This document shows, one piece after another, positions 12,252-23,871 of a stretch of DNA of 64,000 bases. Within the stretch, counting starts at the first letter, position 1. Every line of letters starts with the position of its first letter. A model generated the notes under the pieces. It saw only the letters and a program-made list of their open reading frames with translations, was not told where the DNA came from and did not search any database. Source of the stretch: Margaritifera margaritifera (lineage: Eukaryota > Mollusca > Bivalvia > Unionida > Margaritiferidae); contig JAQPZY010001684.1 of NCBI GenBank assembly GCA_029931535.1, forward strand, positions 744,001 to 808,000. The letters are read 5' to 3'. A program made the translations under genes and the position numbers.

Positions 12252-13346
12252 GCACAAATTAAAGTGAATTTACAGTTCAAGCTTTATACTAACTCACAAA
12301 CCAAAATGAATTTACAGTTCATGATTTATACTAAATCACAAATCAAAGTTAACTACAGTCCATGATTTATACTAACTCACAAATCAAAGTGAAGTTATAG
12401 TCCATGATTTATACTAACTCACAAATCAAAGTGAATTTACAGTCTGTGCTTTATACTACATTCCATGCTTTATACTAACTCACAAAATAAAGTGAATTTA
12501 CAGTCCATGCATTATACTTTGGTCCATGCTTTATACTAACTCAGAAATTAAAGTGAATGTACAGTCAATGCATTATACTACAGTCCAGACTTTATACTAA
12601 CTCACAAATCAAAGTGAATTTACAGTCCATGCTTTATACTAACTCACCAATCAAAGTGAATTTACAGTCCATGCATTATCCTACAGTCAATGCTTTATAC
12701 TAACAAATTAAAGTTAATTTACAGTACATGCATACTACAGTCCATGCTTTATACTAACTCACCAATCAAAGTGAATTTACAGTCCATGCATTATACTACG
12801 GTACTTTATAGTAAGTCACAAATTAAAGTGAATTTACAGTCCATGCATTATACTACAGTCCAAACTTTATACTAACTCACAAATCAAAGTGAATTTACAG
12901 TCTGTGCTATATACTAACTCACAAATCAAAGTGCATTTACAGTCCATGATTTATACTAACTCACAAATCAAAGTGCATTTGCTGTCTGTGCATTATACTA
13001 CAGTCCATGCTTTATAGTAACTCACAAATTAAAGTGAATTTACAGTCCATACATTATGCTAAAATCCATACTTTATACTAATTCATAAATCAATGTGAAT
13101 TTATAGTCCATGCTTTATACTAACTCACAAATCAAAGTGAATTTATAGTCCAAGCTTTATTCTAACTCAGAAATCAAAGTGAATTTACAGTCTGTGCTTT
13201 ATACTATCTCACAAATCAAAGTGAATTTACAGTCCATGCATTATACCACAGTCCATGCTTTATAGTAACTCACAAATTAAAGTGAATTTACAGTCTATGC
13301 TTTATACTAACTCACAAATTAAAGTGAATGTACAGCCCATGCTTTT
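12252..13346 (+). repeat. satellite A, left arm (42-bp unit with longer variants)
   Basis: The basic unit is AAAGTGAATTTACAGTCCAT followed by GCTTTATACTAACTCACAAATC (42 bp). Longer units add an extra CAGTCCATGCATTATACTA-like segment of about 20 bp, giving a mixed higher-order pattern. The same satellite, reverse-complemented, fills 61,965-64,000. It lies in a GLE1 intron in both copies. Open frames across it are repeat artefacts. Confidence 0.95.
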
Positions 13347-15085
13347 TTGGTTACTCACAGATTCTATCTAAATTCCTTTTTGAAATCTGCAATGTATGAT
13401 GCCATATAGCGTGTATGTTTAATGGAGGAGAGATTTTTGTGATCTAGCAGTGTAAGAGTGAGATCATGGAAATAAATCCTGTCAAAGTTAGTATTTTATA
13501 GATCATAACCTCCCTAGATCCACAATGGTTAAAATATGAATAGCCAAAATTTAAAACTCACATTTTTGGACACAATTTATATAAATCTTACATCTGAAAA
13601 GAATTCCACTGTGAGATATGTACTTGTGGGAATAGGATGGCCATACTTCCCATAATAGCTATGGATTGGTTCATTTAATCTTTACTGGGTAGGAAGTAAT
13701 TTTTCCTGCATTTGATTGCAGAACTTGATTAGAGTTCAGTTAATTTTGTCTGAATATAATACTGAGAACACTACTAGGATCATAAAATGATGCCAATTTT
13801 CCAATGTACCTTTGAGTGTCATTATGTTAGTTTCTGTTCAGCACACAAAAAAAGTTTTTATGATGAAATGTTAGTAAAAAGATTTTAAAAATTGTGATTT
13901 TGCCTATGGGTCAGTGTACTGTTTCCTTGGAGCATACACTTTTGGCATGAGAAAATGGAGGGGTGAGGTGGGGTAGTGGATGTTCTTTACCCTGTTAAAC
14001 AACCCGAAAGTTACGTTTGTGGGGAAATAAACTTAACACTAGCAGAGCTTCACTCCATGAAATAAAAAGTCAAAGCATCAAGGGTAGATAAAAAGTAATG
14101 CTTCTGACTAAATTCCACCATACAAAGTGGGGAAAATCTTGTCATAGCTATTGACTAAGCCACCCCATATAAAGGAGGAAGAGGTGTGGAATGCTTCATA
14201 AGATGTACTTATTTGTGATATGGATGTTTCTTGAAAGTTTACAGGATTTCATTTAATGGAAATTTGTAAGAATATTTTCAGGTTTCAGAAAAATACTTTT
14301 CTCAATTTAAAAAAAAATAGTATGCAAAGATCTGTTTTATCCCCCCCCCCCCACTAGCTGCTGTCTCTCCACAAGTCTGTACTTCTGTCCCGAATCTATT
14401 TTAGCATAATAGCACAAAATCTATTGATCTTAGAAATATGAAATTTTACACACTTTATCATGGTCATGAGTAGACAACCTAATTAGAATTTCAGGCCGTT
14501 AGACATGTTTTAATTTTTCACACATTGATGCACCATTTGGAATTGGACTTTTTTTGGCAAAATCCTTCTTGGAATGATTAAGCAAAACCACTTGAGGTAC
14601 ACAAATGAAATTTGGTAGTCATATTTGTATTTATATTTAGATGACCTGATAAGATCTTAAGCGCATTGCCCCAATTTGTCAGCTATTTGCATATTTTTTA
14701 AAAAACTTATTGGACATTTAGACATTTTTGACAAAAATCTTGTTGGTACAAGTGAGCATAGACCACTTGTGGTAGACAAATGAGATTTGATAGGCATTTT
14801 TGTATTCATATGTGGTGAATTAAAAAACAACACATTTTGAAACATTTTTAAATTATTTTTTTTAACAAAAATTTTGCAAGCACAATTGAAGAGAATCATA
14901 TGAGGTAGACAAATAAAATTTGGTACGCATATGTATCGGTAGATGACCTGATTAGATTTTTATGCCATTTTAGCAGTTTCTTTCACTTTTCGACAGTTTT
15001 GAATTTGATGAGACTAGGATTTTTTGGTCTGTCGAGTCTGCAGTGTGGCATATATGCTTTATAAACACAAATCCTGTTTTTGTTT
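13347..15085 (+). other. left-arm-only segment with diverged tandem repeat
   Basis: In the right arm the satellite directly abuts the exon at 61,875-61,933, whereas here about 1.7 kb separates satellite from exon. From about 14,380 it contains diverged units marked by ACCACTTGAGGTACACAAATG, CACTTGTGGTAGACAAATG and CATATGAGGTAGACAAATA, each followed by AAATTTGGTA-like sequence. The same family, inverted, is at 28,950-29,420. A poly-C run sits at 14,341-14,352. It is either an insertion on the left or a deletion on the right. Confidence 0.7.
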
Positions 15086-15100
15086 ATCTAACACCAAGAG

Positions 15101-15159
15101 GCAAAGGCGCAGGAGGCAGAAAAGACAAAACAGAGACTGAGGGCTGAAGCTAAACGAAG
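15101..15159 (+). CDS. GLE1: GLE1 left copy, third coiled-coil exon
   Basis: Acceptor CACCAAGAG and donor GTAATG enclose 59 nt reading AKAQEAEKTKQRLRAEAKR plus two bases. The right-arm counterpart at 61,875-61,933 differs by A-to-V and R-to-Q changes. Charged helical composition continues the Gle1 coiled coil. Confidence 0.8.
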
Positions 15160-17700
15160 GTAATGAGGTTTTATAATTTACTTTTATTATTTGTTTGTAT
15201 GGTTTTTTGTTTTATTAAATTCATCAGACAGAAAAATGATCTCATTCTCTTATTATTGCCTGCACAGCGGTGTCTTGCAGATATTTAATGCTAAAAATGT
15301 TTTAAAAAGTGATCCACTGCATTCACAGTGAAAATTTAAATGAAACTTGAGCAGGGCTGAAGAACTAGGGCAGCTCACAGGAAAATTGATCTTGCCTATG
15401 GGTAACTTGAGCTTGCTTTGAGTACATCCTTGATCGTTTACTTGAACTTGCTTTTAATTCGCTGAATCATCACCTGCTGATCAATGGTCACTTAAAAGCA
15501 AGGTATAGTGATTTAGCAAAATGGTGTCACCCATTGATGAGTACATTGCACAGTGTCCTTGCCCAAATAAAAAGGGCCAGAACAGTTTTAGAAGACAGTT
15601 ACAGGTTAATATAATCTTTTTTGTGTAAATGTTGTATAACCCTAAAGCATAATGTAAATATGTATTCTGATTGTAGTGCAGTCCGCTACCATGTTCAAGA
15701 TCACAGTCTCAGTTAGTTGGGATATTTTTAACTATGGTTAGCATTTATCCATGCTTTGAAATATATAAACCAGGTTTTGATACTGAAATAATCAATACTC
15801 AAAAGCTGTAAGTATTTTTGGGGGGTCAATTTTTGTTCTCATGATCTTATCATTTTAAAAAAATTCACTAGTTATAAATGATGAATTACAGCATGAACTT
15901 GTGTTCGTTTTAATATTTAAATATTTTATATCCATCCGATTTGGTTTTAGTTAATATTTGTATGATATTGTTACATGTGTCTATAACAGTTCAACAGTTA
16001 ATTTGCAAACCATAAACAGTTAAAATTGAGCATTTAAACTGTACACAAATATGTTAAAAAAATTTTTAAACATTTTTCATCGGCATAAAGTAAATTCATA
16101 AATATTATCTTTCATTTAATTTTTATTTTTGGGGTGTTTTAAATAATATTTACTTTCCATTTAAACTGTAAAAAAATATTATTTTCCATTTTTTTTCACT
16201 GAAAATGTAAAAAGACTTGGGTCAACGTAAACAGTTTACTCAAAGAACAATTTTACAAAATATGGTAGATACAGTTAGTTTTTCTGAGAAAAATCCTAAA
16301 TGGGGTATCATTTCAGCTTTTGGAATACTTATTAATAATCACCAATATCAGTCAATTCAGTATAGTCGTTGTCTTAAGTATTTATTTTTTTAATAAGAAC
16401 TGGTTAAAAGAAAATTTCTACTTTAGCAAACACATCTTAGGCCAAAACAAAAAATGTGAGTTTCTGGTCGGCCGACCGTACATGTTTCTCATTGCCGACC
16501 CTAGTACTCAACCCCCCCCCCCCAAAAAAAAAAAAAAAAAAAATAATAAAAAGAAAACAAATCCCATTGCCGAAATTGATTTGTGCATCTAATTGAGCTT
16601 GTTTTGCCCAGTACTTTGAAGCGCTTGAAATACCGTTTAATTTATATATAATGATTAAACAAAAAAAACAAACAAAAAATTCCTGCCTACCCTAATTTTA
16701 AAACCAGTGCAATAGGAAAAACACATTTGGGGGGGGGGCCTTACATGTATATGGTAAATCAGATATAAGAAAGTAAATAAGTCATTAATTACACCAGTAA
16801 ATTATTAGTGGCAGGAAAACAGATAATTAATCTGTCCTGCAGATAATCAACTAATCCCATTTTTTATCATTTGACTGCTAAATTTAAATTGTTCATGTCT
16901 TTTGGGTTTTGTTGATTTTCTGAATAAAGAATACAATGAATTTATTTAGTAAAACACAAAGAAAATTGCATTTAATTCACAATTACACATTCTGTATTAA
17001 ATGTATAGAGAACAATTGATTATCAGATTATCAGTAGGAGTCATACAGTCATATAAATGTCATTGCCATTAACTAATGTGTCCTAAACTTTTTTGTGTTG
17101 TCCTAAATTTCATACAAGCTTCGAAACAATTATCCTGGACACAGTCTAAACTATCCAAACACTACGTATTAAATTTGTGTGACTGACCTATGACCCTTTT
17201 TCACAGTATGCACACTAAATTGTTTATTTTACAAATGCTAATTATATGTACTTTTTATTGATCTATTACTTTGATCTTTATATTATAATTTTCTTTCCAG
17301 TAAATCAGTTATTGTCAACAAAAATCCAAGTATTGCTATTGTTACAAACTGATATTTTCAAATTTAGGAAGATAAAGAAAAAATGCAAACATTAAATTGT
17401 TGGATCAGATACTGCAGCCCATCATAATGTTCAACAATAATCTCTCACACCCAGTCAGCTTCTGGATTTCCATCTTGTTAATTCCATCATGCATTTTTTT
17501 CAGCAGATACATATAGCCAAAAATTTTCATTCTCTGTGTGGCTGCTTAAGGGGGTTGCACTGTAGTTACATTTTATGCATATCGGCAATGAGCAAACCAA
17601 TCAGATTTTATGTTTAAAATATTATGCATTAACTGCATATGTAAATCATTTGCATGTATTTAGGCTAAGACATGTATAGTTATAAACAGAGACCAGTCTA
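15160..17700. other. GLE1 intron (left copy), no gene
   Basis: Mirrors 59,395-61,874 of the right arm. It contains low-complexity C and A runs near 16,510-16,543, and a G run near 16,729. No exon, RNA gene or transposon was recognised. Confidence 0.6.
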
Positions 17701-18257
17701 TGAAATACCGTATTTACCCATGTATAACATTCACCCAACTGAAAACAACAGAATCAGACCAGGTATTTTAAAAACTTTTTAAGCACTAAACTTTAACTTG
17801 AGCTTTAAACCCTGAACTTTGATATGATGTTTTGAGTGAAATTATGCATTCATGTAAAGTGACCAAAGTTAAGAAAATTTGGAACATTCTTTGATTCTTA
17901 CATTATTTTAATCAAAACTACAGACTGACAAAATGTTCAGATTTTGAGCTTGAACCTCAGTTTTGTGCTTAAAAGGTTTTGAGAATATGGGGCCAGGCCT
18001 TGAGATTATAAAACTATAATCTCCAGGCCCTGTATTCTCAAAACGTTTGAGAATGAAACTCAAGCTGAAGCTGAAAACCCCACAATGAGATATGATGCTT
18101 AGAGTATAACTATGTTATGGAAATCTGACAGTCTAATAGAGGGACCCAAGTTAAGAAAAGTCTGAAAGTTCCCAGATTCTAGCTTTACAGTTCAAGATAT
18201 AGACTGTCAAAGTTTTGTCACTTTGAGCTTGAGTTTCTTGCTCAAAAAGTTTTCATA
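17701..18257. repeat. dispersed repeat with internal palindromes, left arm
   Basis: Begins near ACCGTATTTACCCATGTATAA and alternates segments such as TTGAGCTTGAACCTC, TTCTCAAAACGTTTGAGAA and CTCAAGCTGAAGCTGAAAA, in both orientations. At 18,013-18,035 GGAGATTATAG/TTTTATAATCTC-like halves abut, where the right arm (about 58,945-59,085) has an extra 130 bp. Confidence 0.6.
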
Positions 18258-18405
18258 ATGTGGTGCAAGATGTATCTACGCATAATGTGCCAGCAGATCC
18301 AAGTCTATGCTTTTTGTCCAAATCATCATGTAAAGTGAGCAGTGCAGATCATAATCTTCTAGTGTATCAGGTGACTGCAGAGCTAGGTCTGTCTGCAGTT
18401 GGGAG
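18258..18405. mobile_element. foldback element, degenerate copy next to a GLE1 acceptor (left arm)
   Basis: Contains ACGCATAATGTGCCAGCAG, CCAAGTCTATGC, and later AGCTAGGTCTGTCTGCAGT. These match the half-sites of the foldback family at 6,255 and 39,139. It ends about 30 bp upstream of the splice acceptor at 18,436. The mirror copy is at 58,563-58,710. Confidence 0.55.
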
Positions 18406-18436
18406 CACCTTTTGCAAACATAATCAAATGTTTAAG

Positions 18437-18723
18437 AGAGGAAGAACTACAACTGCACTTAGAGTCAATCCAAAAATCTCACAGCGATTTGACAGCATTA
18501 GATGCCTCAGTTCAGTCAATGACATCTAGCTTCAAATACCAGCAACATCTGTCAGAAGCTGCCAAAAAGTCCATCAATCTCATCCATACACTCACAGAAA
18601 ATTGTGAGAAGACTGTGCAGCATTGCAAACAAACAAGGGCAGTGACTCCAGAGAATCACCAGAAAATAAAGGAGATAATGGAGAGGGCACAAAATGCATA
18701 TGAATTTTGGAAAGAGGGATTTG
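18437..18723 (+). CDS. GLE1: GLE1 left copy, main helical exon
   Basis: A 287-nt exon completes the Arg codon carried from 15,159, then reads EEELQLHLESIQKSHSDLTA and continues open to the GTAAGT donor at 18,724. The right copy uses TTTCAG as acceptor. Here the same site reads TTTAAG, a weaker but still AG-containing acceptor. Within the exon the two copies differ at roughly five residues (for example AS/TK and EIM/GII). It encodes long amphipathic helices with no stop. Confidence 0.85.
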
Positions 18724-19158
18724 GTAAGTATATTTTCAGCAGAGAATATACTTTTATGCTGCGCCATGATAGTGATAGGGACATATAGTGTTACTGTTGT
18801 CCATTCATCAGTCCATCTATCCATCCATCCATCACACCTTCATTAGGTTTTGTATTTATATCACTTTTTCAGGCACTGTAGTTAGGCATTTGTATTCCAT
18901 AAACACTTTCAAGATGTGCAAGAAATGTTAAAATAGATGAGATAAGGCAGTCACATTGTCTCTCCAGTCATTGGCCTGTTTGACTTTTTGACTTTAATTT
19001 GTTCTATATTAAATAGCCTTATTGCCTATATGCACTTTGTACAGTGTTACCAGGCTTTGCATATAGATTCACAGAACTCGTAGGTTAGGATCTTTAAGGT
19101 GGAGGGAAATCAAAGGTAAGACTATTTTTATTTCTACAGGTTAACTTCAATTACAGCT

Positions 19159-19162
<4 letters not shown>

Positions 19163-19241
<79 letters not shown>
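19163..19241 (+). repeat. (TA)n microsatellite, left arm
   Basis: Uninterrupted TA run. The mirror tract is at 57,709-57,805, where a transposon fragment has inserted beside it. Confidence 0.97.
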
Positions 19242-19244
<3 letters not shown>

Positions 19245-20090
19245 TTATACTCTGTTGTAATTAGTGTATATAGATAGTGTTTCATTAGTAATTATGCTTC
19301 AAGCAGTAGAATTTTAGTGTCTTGTTGTTCATTTGGATTAAACATGCATGGATAAAATGAGATGTGCTTTCAGGAAGATTTAAATTTTTAACAACACTTG
19401 CACTTGAATGAAGGATCGATTTCAATAAGTAATAAATCTAATTTTCATATATTAGTATCATTTAATATTCTTTCTTTCATTTTTTCAGTAATGCTAGTGT
19501 TTGAATACCTTATGCTTTTTTTCATTTCTCTCAATCCTTACTTATCTCACAACATATGGATTTAAGGTAGTGAGTGGAAATTAAGCAACCAAATACTATA
19601 TAGATACGTGTGCTTTGAAACAATATAAAATGCTTTATAATTCCTCTTTTAGAGGGTTAAGAAGAAGGAAAAAAACACGTGTAAAAGCTAATGTTTATTA
19701 CCAGATTACAGTAATGAGGTTGATCTATCAAACAGCTTTGTTGAACTCTAGAAATGAATCACAGTAAGAAAATGGCGAGGTGTGTGTGGTTTCTTCATTA
19801 TATGTGGCTAATTTTTTATTGAGTCTTTGTGGTTCAGGGCAACAATAAAATTCACACAAATTTCTTAAATGCATCAAAAAGAAAACATTACAGCCACAAT
19901 ATCTGAGTGCCGAATTTGTTAAAATGTTTTGAATTGCTCTAATTCAATTCTGTTGAATTTATTATCATAAAACTCATCATCAACAAAGGACTCAAAAGTT
20001 TCTACATTATTGTGGTCAATTGGTCAGTCGTTGAGGGTAAAAAAGTCACAATATAGATGGGACAAGAAACTTTGATTTATATATGCCTGC
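19242..20090. other. GLE1 intron (left copy), no gene
   Basis: Mirrors 55,985-56,828 in the right arm closely. No exon or known repeat was recognised. Confidence 0.6.
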
Positions 20091-20940
20091 CATAAAGTGG
20101 AGCCCATTGTGATATTGTCAGTTCATATATCTGTCTGTTCCCTATTTGATTTCTGCACAATATCTCGAGTTCTCCACAAACTACCATTACCAAACGTTGT
20201 AAGTAAATTGCATTTGGGGCAAGGAAGAAACATATTGATTTTGAGTGCAAAAGGTCAAAGGTCAAAATCGCAGGGACTGAAAGTAGGAAAACTGTTTCCA
20301 CACAAGAGCTTGACCTGACCAAACTTTGTAAATGGTTTGCATTTGAGATATAAAAAAGACACCTGTTCCAAAGGTCAATCTCACGGTGACTCTAAGAAAC
20401 CATGGTTTCAGCATGATATCTTGAGTTTGTTATCACCAACTTTGACCAAACTTTGTGGATAGCTTGCATTTGAAACAAGGACTACACCTATTCATTTTGG
20501 GGTCAAAATGTCAAAGGTCAAGGTCACAGGAACTGAAAGAAGGAAAACCAATTTCTGCAAAACTGCTTCGGTTCTGAACCACATGCCTTGACTAAACTTT
20601 GTGGATATTTTGCTTTTGTGTTGAATGGTCAAAGGTCTAGGTAAGAGGGACTCAAAGAAGAAAAATGGTTTTAACAAAATAATTTGAGTCGTATGCCACA
20701 AACCATGACAAAACTTTCTGGATGGCTGGTATTTGCAACAGGAAAGGCATCTGTTGATTTTGGGGTCAGTAGGTCAAAAGTCGAAGTCAGAGAGACTAAA
20801 AGAATTTTTTTCTGCAAAAAATGCTGGTCATGGCAGGCATATAATGTACTGTTTATGGTACTCTTTTTAATATGCCTACACTTAAATGCAGTTATCTTTG
20901 CATGCTTCCCTTATACCCTCATTAGATAAAATGACTTTTT
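20091..20940 (+). repeat. diverged tandem repeat with GACC/GGTC core, left arm
   Basis: Units of about 120-140 bp combine phrases such as AAGGTCAAGGTCACAGG, GACTGAAAGAAGGAAAAC, CATGACCAAACTTTGT and GGCTTGCATTTG. I recognise this pattern as a repeat type common in bivalve DNA, though no named family was confirmed. The mirror block is 55,148-55,985, and a spacer block of the same family is at 43,400-44,540. Confidence 0.75.
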
Positions 20941-20989
20941 GATGCCTTTGACGCTAATCACAAAGGAACATTAAAATCTGACAGAGATT

Positions 20990-21740
20990 TGTTCATTTAT
21001 AAGGAGTTGACAGATGATCAACATGTTTATCCCAAGAGGAAGTAAACTTTATTTCCGCAGCATAACTTTATCAAGGATTTGTTGGATTTTGATCAAATTT
21101 GGTTTGCAGTTTTATATCAATTAGATCACAGATTAGTAGGATTACAGTCATTCTGCTTCATGATTTGGTGGAGTTATGGCCCTTGATGACCCATCTGTTC
21201 TTAACATTGTTTTCTGGCATAACTTTATCAAGCAGTATGGGATTTCTACCTTGTTTTGTATGGAATGTTCTATTAATCCGATCTATAGTAAATTTGATTG
21301 TCAGCATCCTGCATCAGAAATTAGTGTATTTATGGACCCTGATGGTTTTTCCTTTTAAACTTAAGTTTCAGCAGCATAACTTTACCTAGGATAATTAGAC
21401 TCTTTCCAGAATTAGTAAGCAGTTTTATAATGCCAAGATCTCCAATGAGATTGCTTGTCAGCATTGGGTTTAATAAGGGGAGATATTGCCCCTTGACTAC
21501 CTTCGCCTTCAAACTTGTGTTTCTGTAGCAAAACAATACCAGGGGTCATTAAATTTAAAGCCATTTTTTTCAGTTCTACATTAATAAACTCTTGCATGGG
21601 GTTGATAGTAAGCAAATATCATTTTTTGAAGTTTTGGCCCCCGATTCCAGGATACATCCACTTTTTATTTCCAAACACATGCTCTGTTTAAGGACCTGCT
21701 TGACACATGTTAGTGAGTGGGCCCTTTGTGATGCATCCAT
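20990..21740 (+). repeat. diverged tandem repeat ('AAATTTGGTTGAAATCC' type), left arm
   Basis: Units carry AACTTTATCAAGGATTTGTTG, GATCAAATTTGGTTTGCAG and CATAACTTTACC-like phrases separated by about 130 bp. Same family as 41,040-42,270; mirror at 54,320-55,030. Reading frames here are identical or nearly so between arms without looking like a gene. Confidence 0.7.
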
Positions 21741-22533
21741 GACTAATAGCTAGAGTTCATTTTGCTTATAACGCATTTCTATTTATAATTGATGCATTTT
21801 ATTTTTCCCAATAGCTCCTAATTGATATCTATACGTCTTTGATAACCAGCAATATGTTCACATTCACTGGTTTGAGATCTTTCACTTTTGGCCATCTGTT
21901 CTTTCAAATATTGGAATTTCACATGCCACTTTAACACATTTGTTTTACACATGCTAATCTAAGGTCATGTCACATGAGTAGCTGAATGAATATGTTAACA
22001 ATATAAGGTTTAGTTGCATGTATAGTGAATTCATGAGATCAATATACTGGTGATAAATGTGAAGTGCATCTACTTTGACATTAGGGTTGTTGAAGTTAAG
22101 CATACGCTGAATGCTCTTACCTGCAGTGTGTCACTGTCTAATGAGTTGTATGATTTTTGAGCTGAGCTCTGAATCTGCTTTCCCAATAGATGTGCAGTAG
22201 CTCTTATTCAAAACTAGAAGAAAACCATTAGCACTATTGATGTTTGTATATACAAGGTGATTCATAGCTCCAGGGAGTATCCAGGCATATCAACATTGCA
22301 AGACAGATCTTTGTTTGAAGGGTTGGATTTAAATGTTTATTGATAAGATGATTGAATATGTAAGAATAATTGCAAAATTCACCCAGTGTTTGCTGAAACA
22401 TTTTGGGAATGAACTTGAATCCTTGGGCTTCACCTTCAGGTTCCAAATCTTTCAATATGTTAGGCCAAATGTTGGAACTTCACAATTTGTGTATTATCAC
22501 TATAATGTTATTATTTTTACAATGTTTTTGCAG

Positions 22534-22604
22534 AAGCAGCAAACAAGGCAGGACATAAAGCTGAAGCAGATGCAGCAGCAGCAGAAGCAGCTAAAAAGGC
22601 AAAG
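22534..22604 (+). CDS. GLE1: GLE1 left copy, Ala/Lys linker exon
   Basis: Acceptor TTTTTGCAG and a 71-nt exon read (E)AANKAGHKAEADAAAAEAAK and KAK, ending at a non-consensus GTTGTT donor. Frame fits the preceding exon. The right copy has two more Ala codons, a frame-keeping GCA-repeat length change. Confidence 0.75.
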
Positions 22605-23039
22605 GTTGTTGTACATCAAGTACCAGATTTAAATGCTTTTACATTTTGCATTCAGTATTGTTATGACTCCATGGTTAAAAAAGATGGTCCATCTTGTTTT
22701 CCTCCTGTCAGTCTCTATCCATATATGTTCTCTGCAGTTAGCACAATTACACAAGAAATACTTGACATATACAAATCTGATTTGGTGGGCATGTTTCTAG
22801 CCATATGTAAATGATTACATTTTCATGTCATTGGAAGGGACTTTACCACTCGTTTACAAGTTTTTTTTGGACTTCATTAGACTTTTGGGACTTGTTCAGT
22901 AAACCACATTAGCACAATTATCCAGAACCACATCGTCAAGGCAAATGACTCATGCATATGTAGATGACAATTTTAGAATTTGACAGTATTTAAAGCAATG
23001 TTTATATTTTTAGTTCCACTGGACATAGACCAAAAGAAC

Positions 23040-23400
23040 TTTTGGGATGGACTGTTGTCTGTCATCGATTCATCTGTTAGCACATGTGTGTTATTGCTAC
23101 TCCTCCTAAACTACTTGGAGGATTACCTTAAAACGTAACACACAAATTCATTCCAAGGTCTAGTTGGTCTTAGATGAAAATGGTTGACTTGGACAGCCAA
23201 TATGGTCACCATGGCAGCCATCTTAAAAATCTTGTTACTACTCCTCCTAAATGGAAAGTTGTTTCACCAGAAGAATTCTTATTGTGTCAGGTTGGTTCTA
23301 AATAAAAATTGTGCTGATCCGACATTCAATATGGCCACCATGGCATCCATCTTGAAAATCTTGTTATTGCTATTCCTAATGACCCGATTAAATCTGTATG
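23040..23400 (+). repeat. diverged tandem repeat ('ATGGCAGCCATCTTG' type), left arm
   Basis: Two to three units with CCAATATGGTCACCATGGC, CTTGTTACTACTCCTCCTAAA and AGGTTGGTTCTAAATAAAAA. Same family as 40,180-40,960; mirror at 52,660-53,040. Confidence 0.7.
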
Positions 23401-23871
23401 TCTTTTAAATGAATTTTTCAAGTGTTTTGGGCATTTTTTTCAAACATTTCGGAGTCTTTCTTTGGGCTGCAGTGAAGGCATATGTACTGTATTTTACAAA
23501 CACAAATCTTGTAACATTTCTATTTGCAGCATATTATGACTGTTAATATTTTCAACAATTTACCATAAAATCAAACTTCAGAACAACAAAAAAAACTATA
23601 AAAATGAGAATATATGACAAAAACAATGACATGCCTTAAATAGGATCGTTTCCAGGTTATTACCATCATATATACTTAAAAAACATAATTCATCCAGTGT
23701 GCTCAGGATAACCCCCTAGAGCTTCAGTTTTCATTCCAAAACCATGTATTTATAAAGATTTGAATAGTTGTAACCAAAAGATGATTTAGCTATACAGGGC
23801 CATTTGAACATTAACTTAGGATATAAAAGTCTTATTGTTGAAGATTTTATGGTTGTTTGTGATGGTAAAAC

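Noticed and set aside
12690..12875. Repetitive frame MLYTNKLKLIYS... in satellite A
   Set aside because: Satellite translation.
20684..20929. 81-codon frame identical in both arms, considered as a conserved gene
   Set aside because: It lies in a dispersed tandem repeat with intron on both sides. Identity reflects the duplication, not selection.
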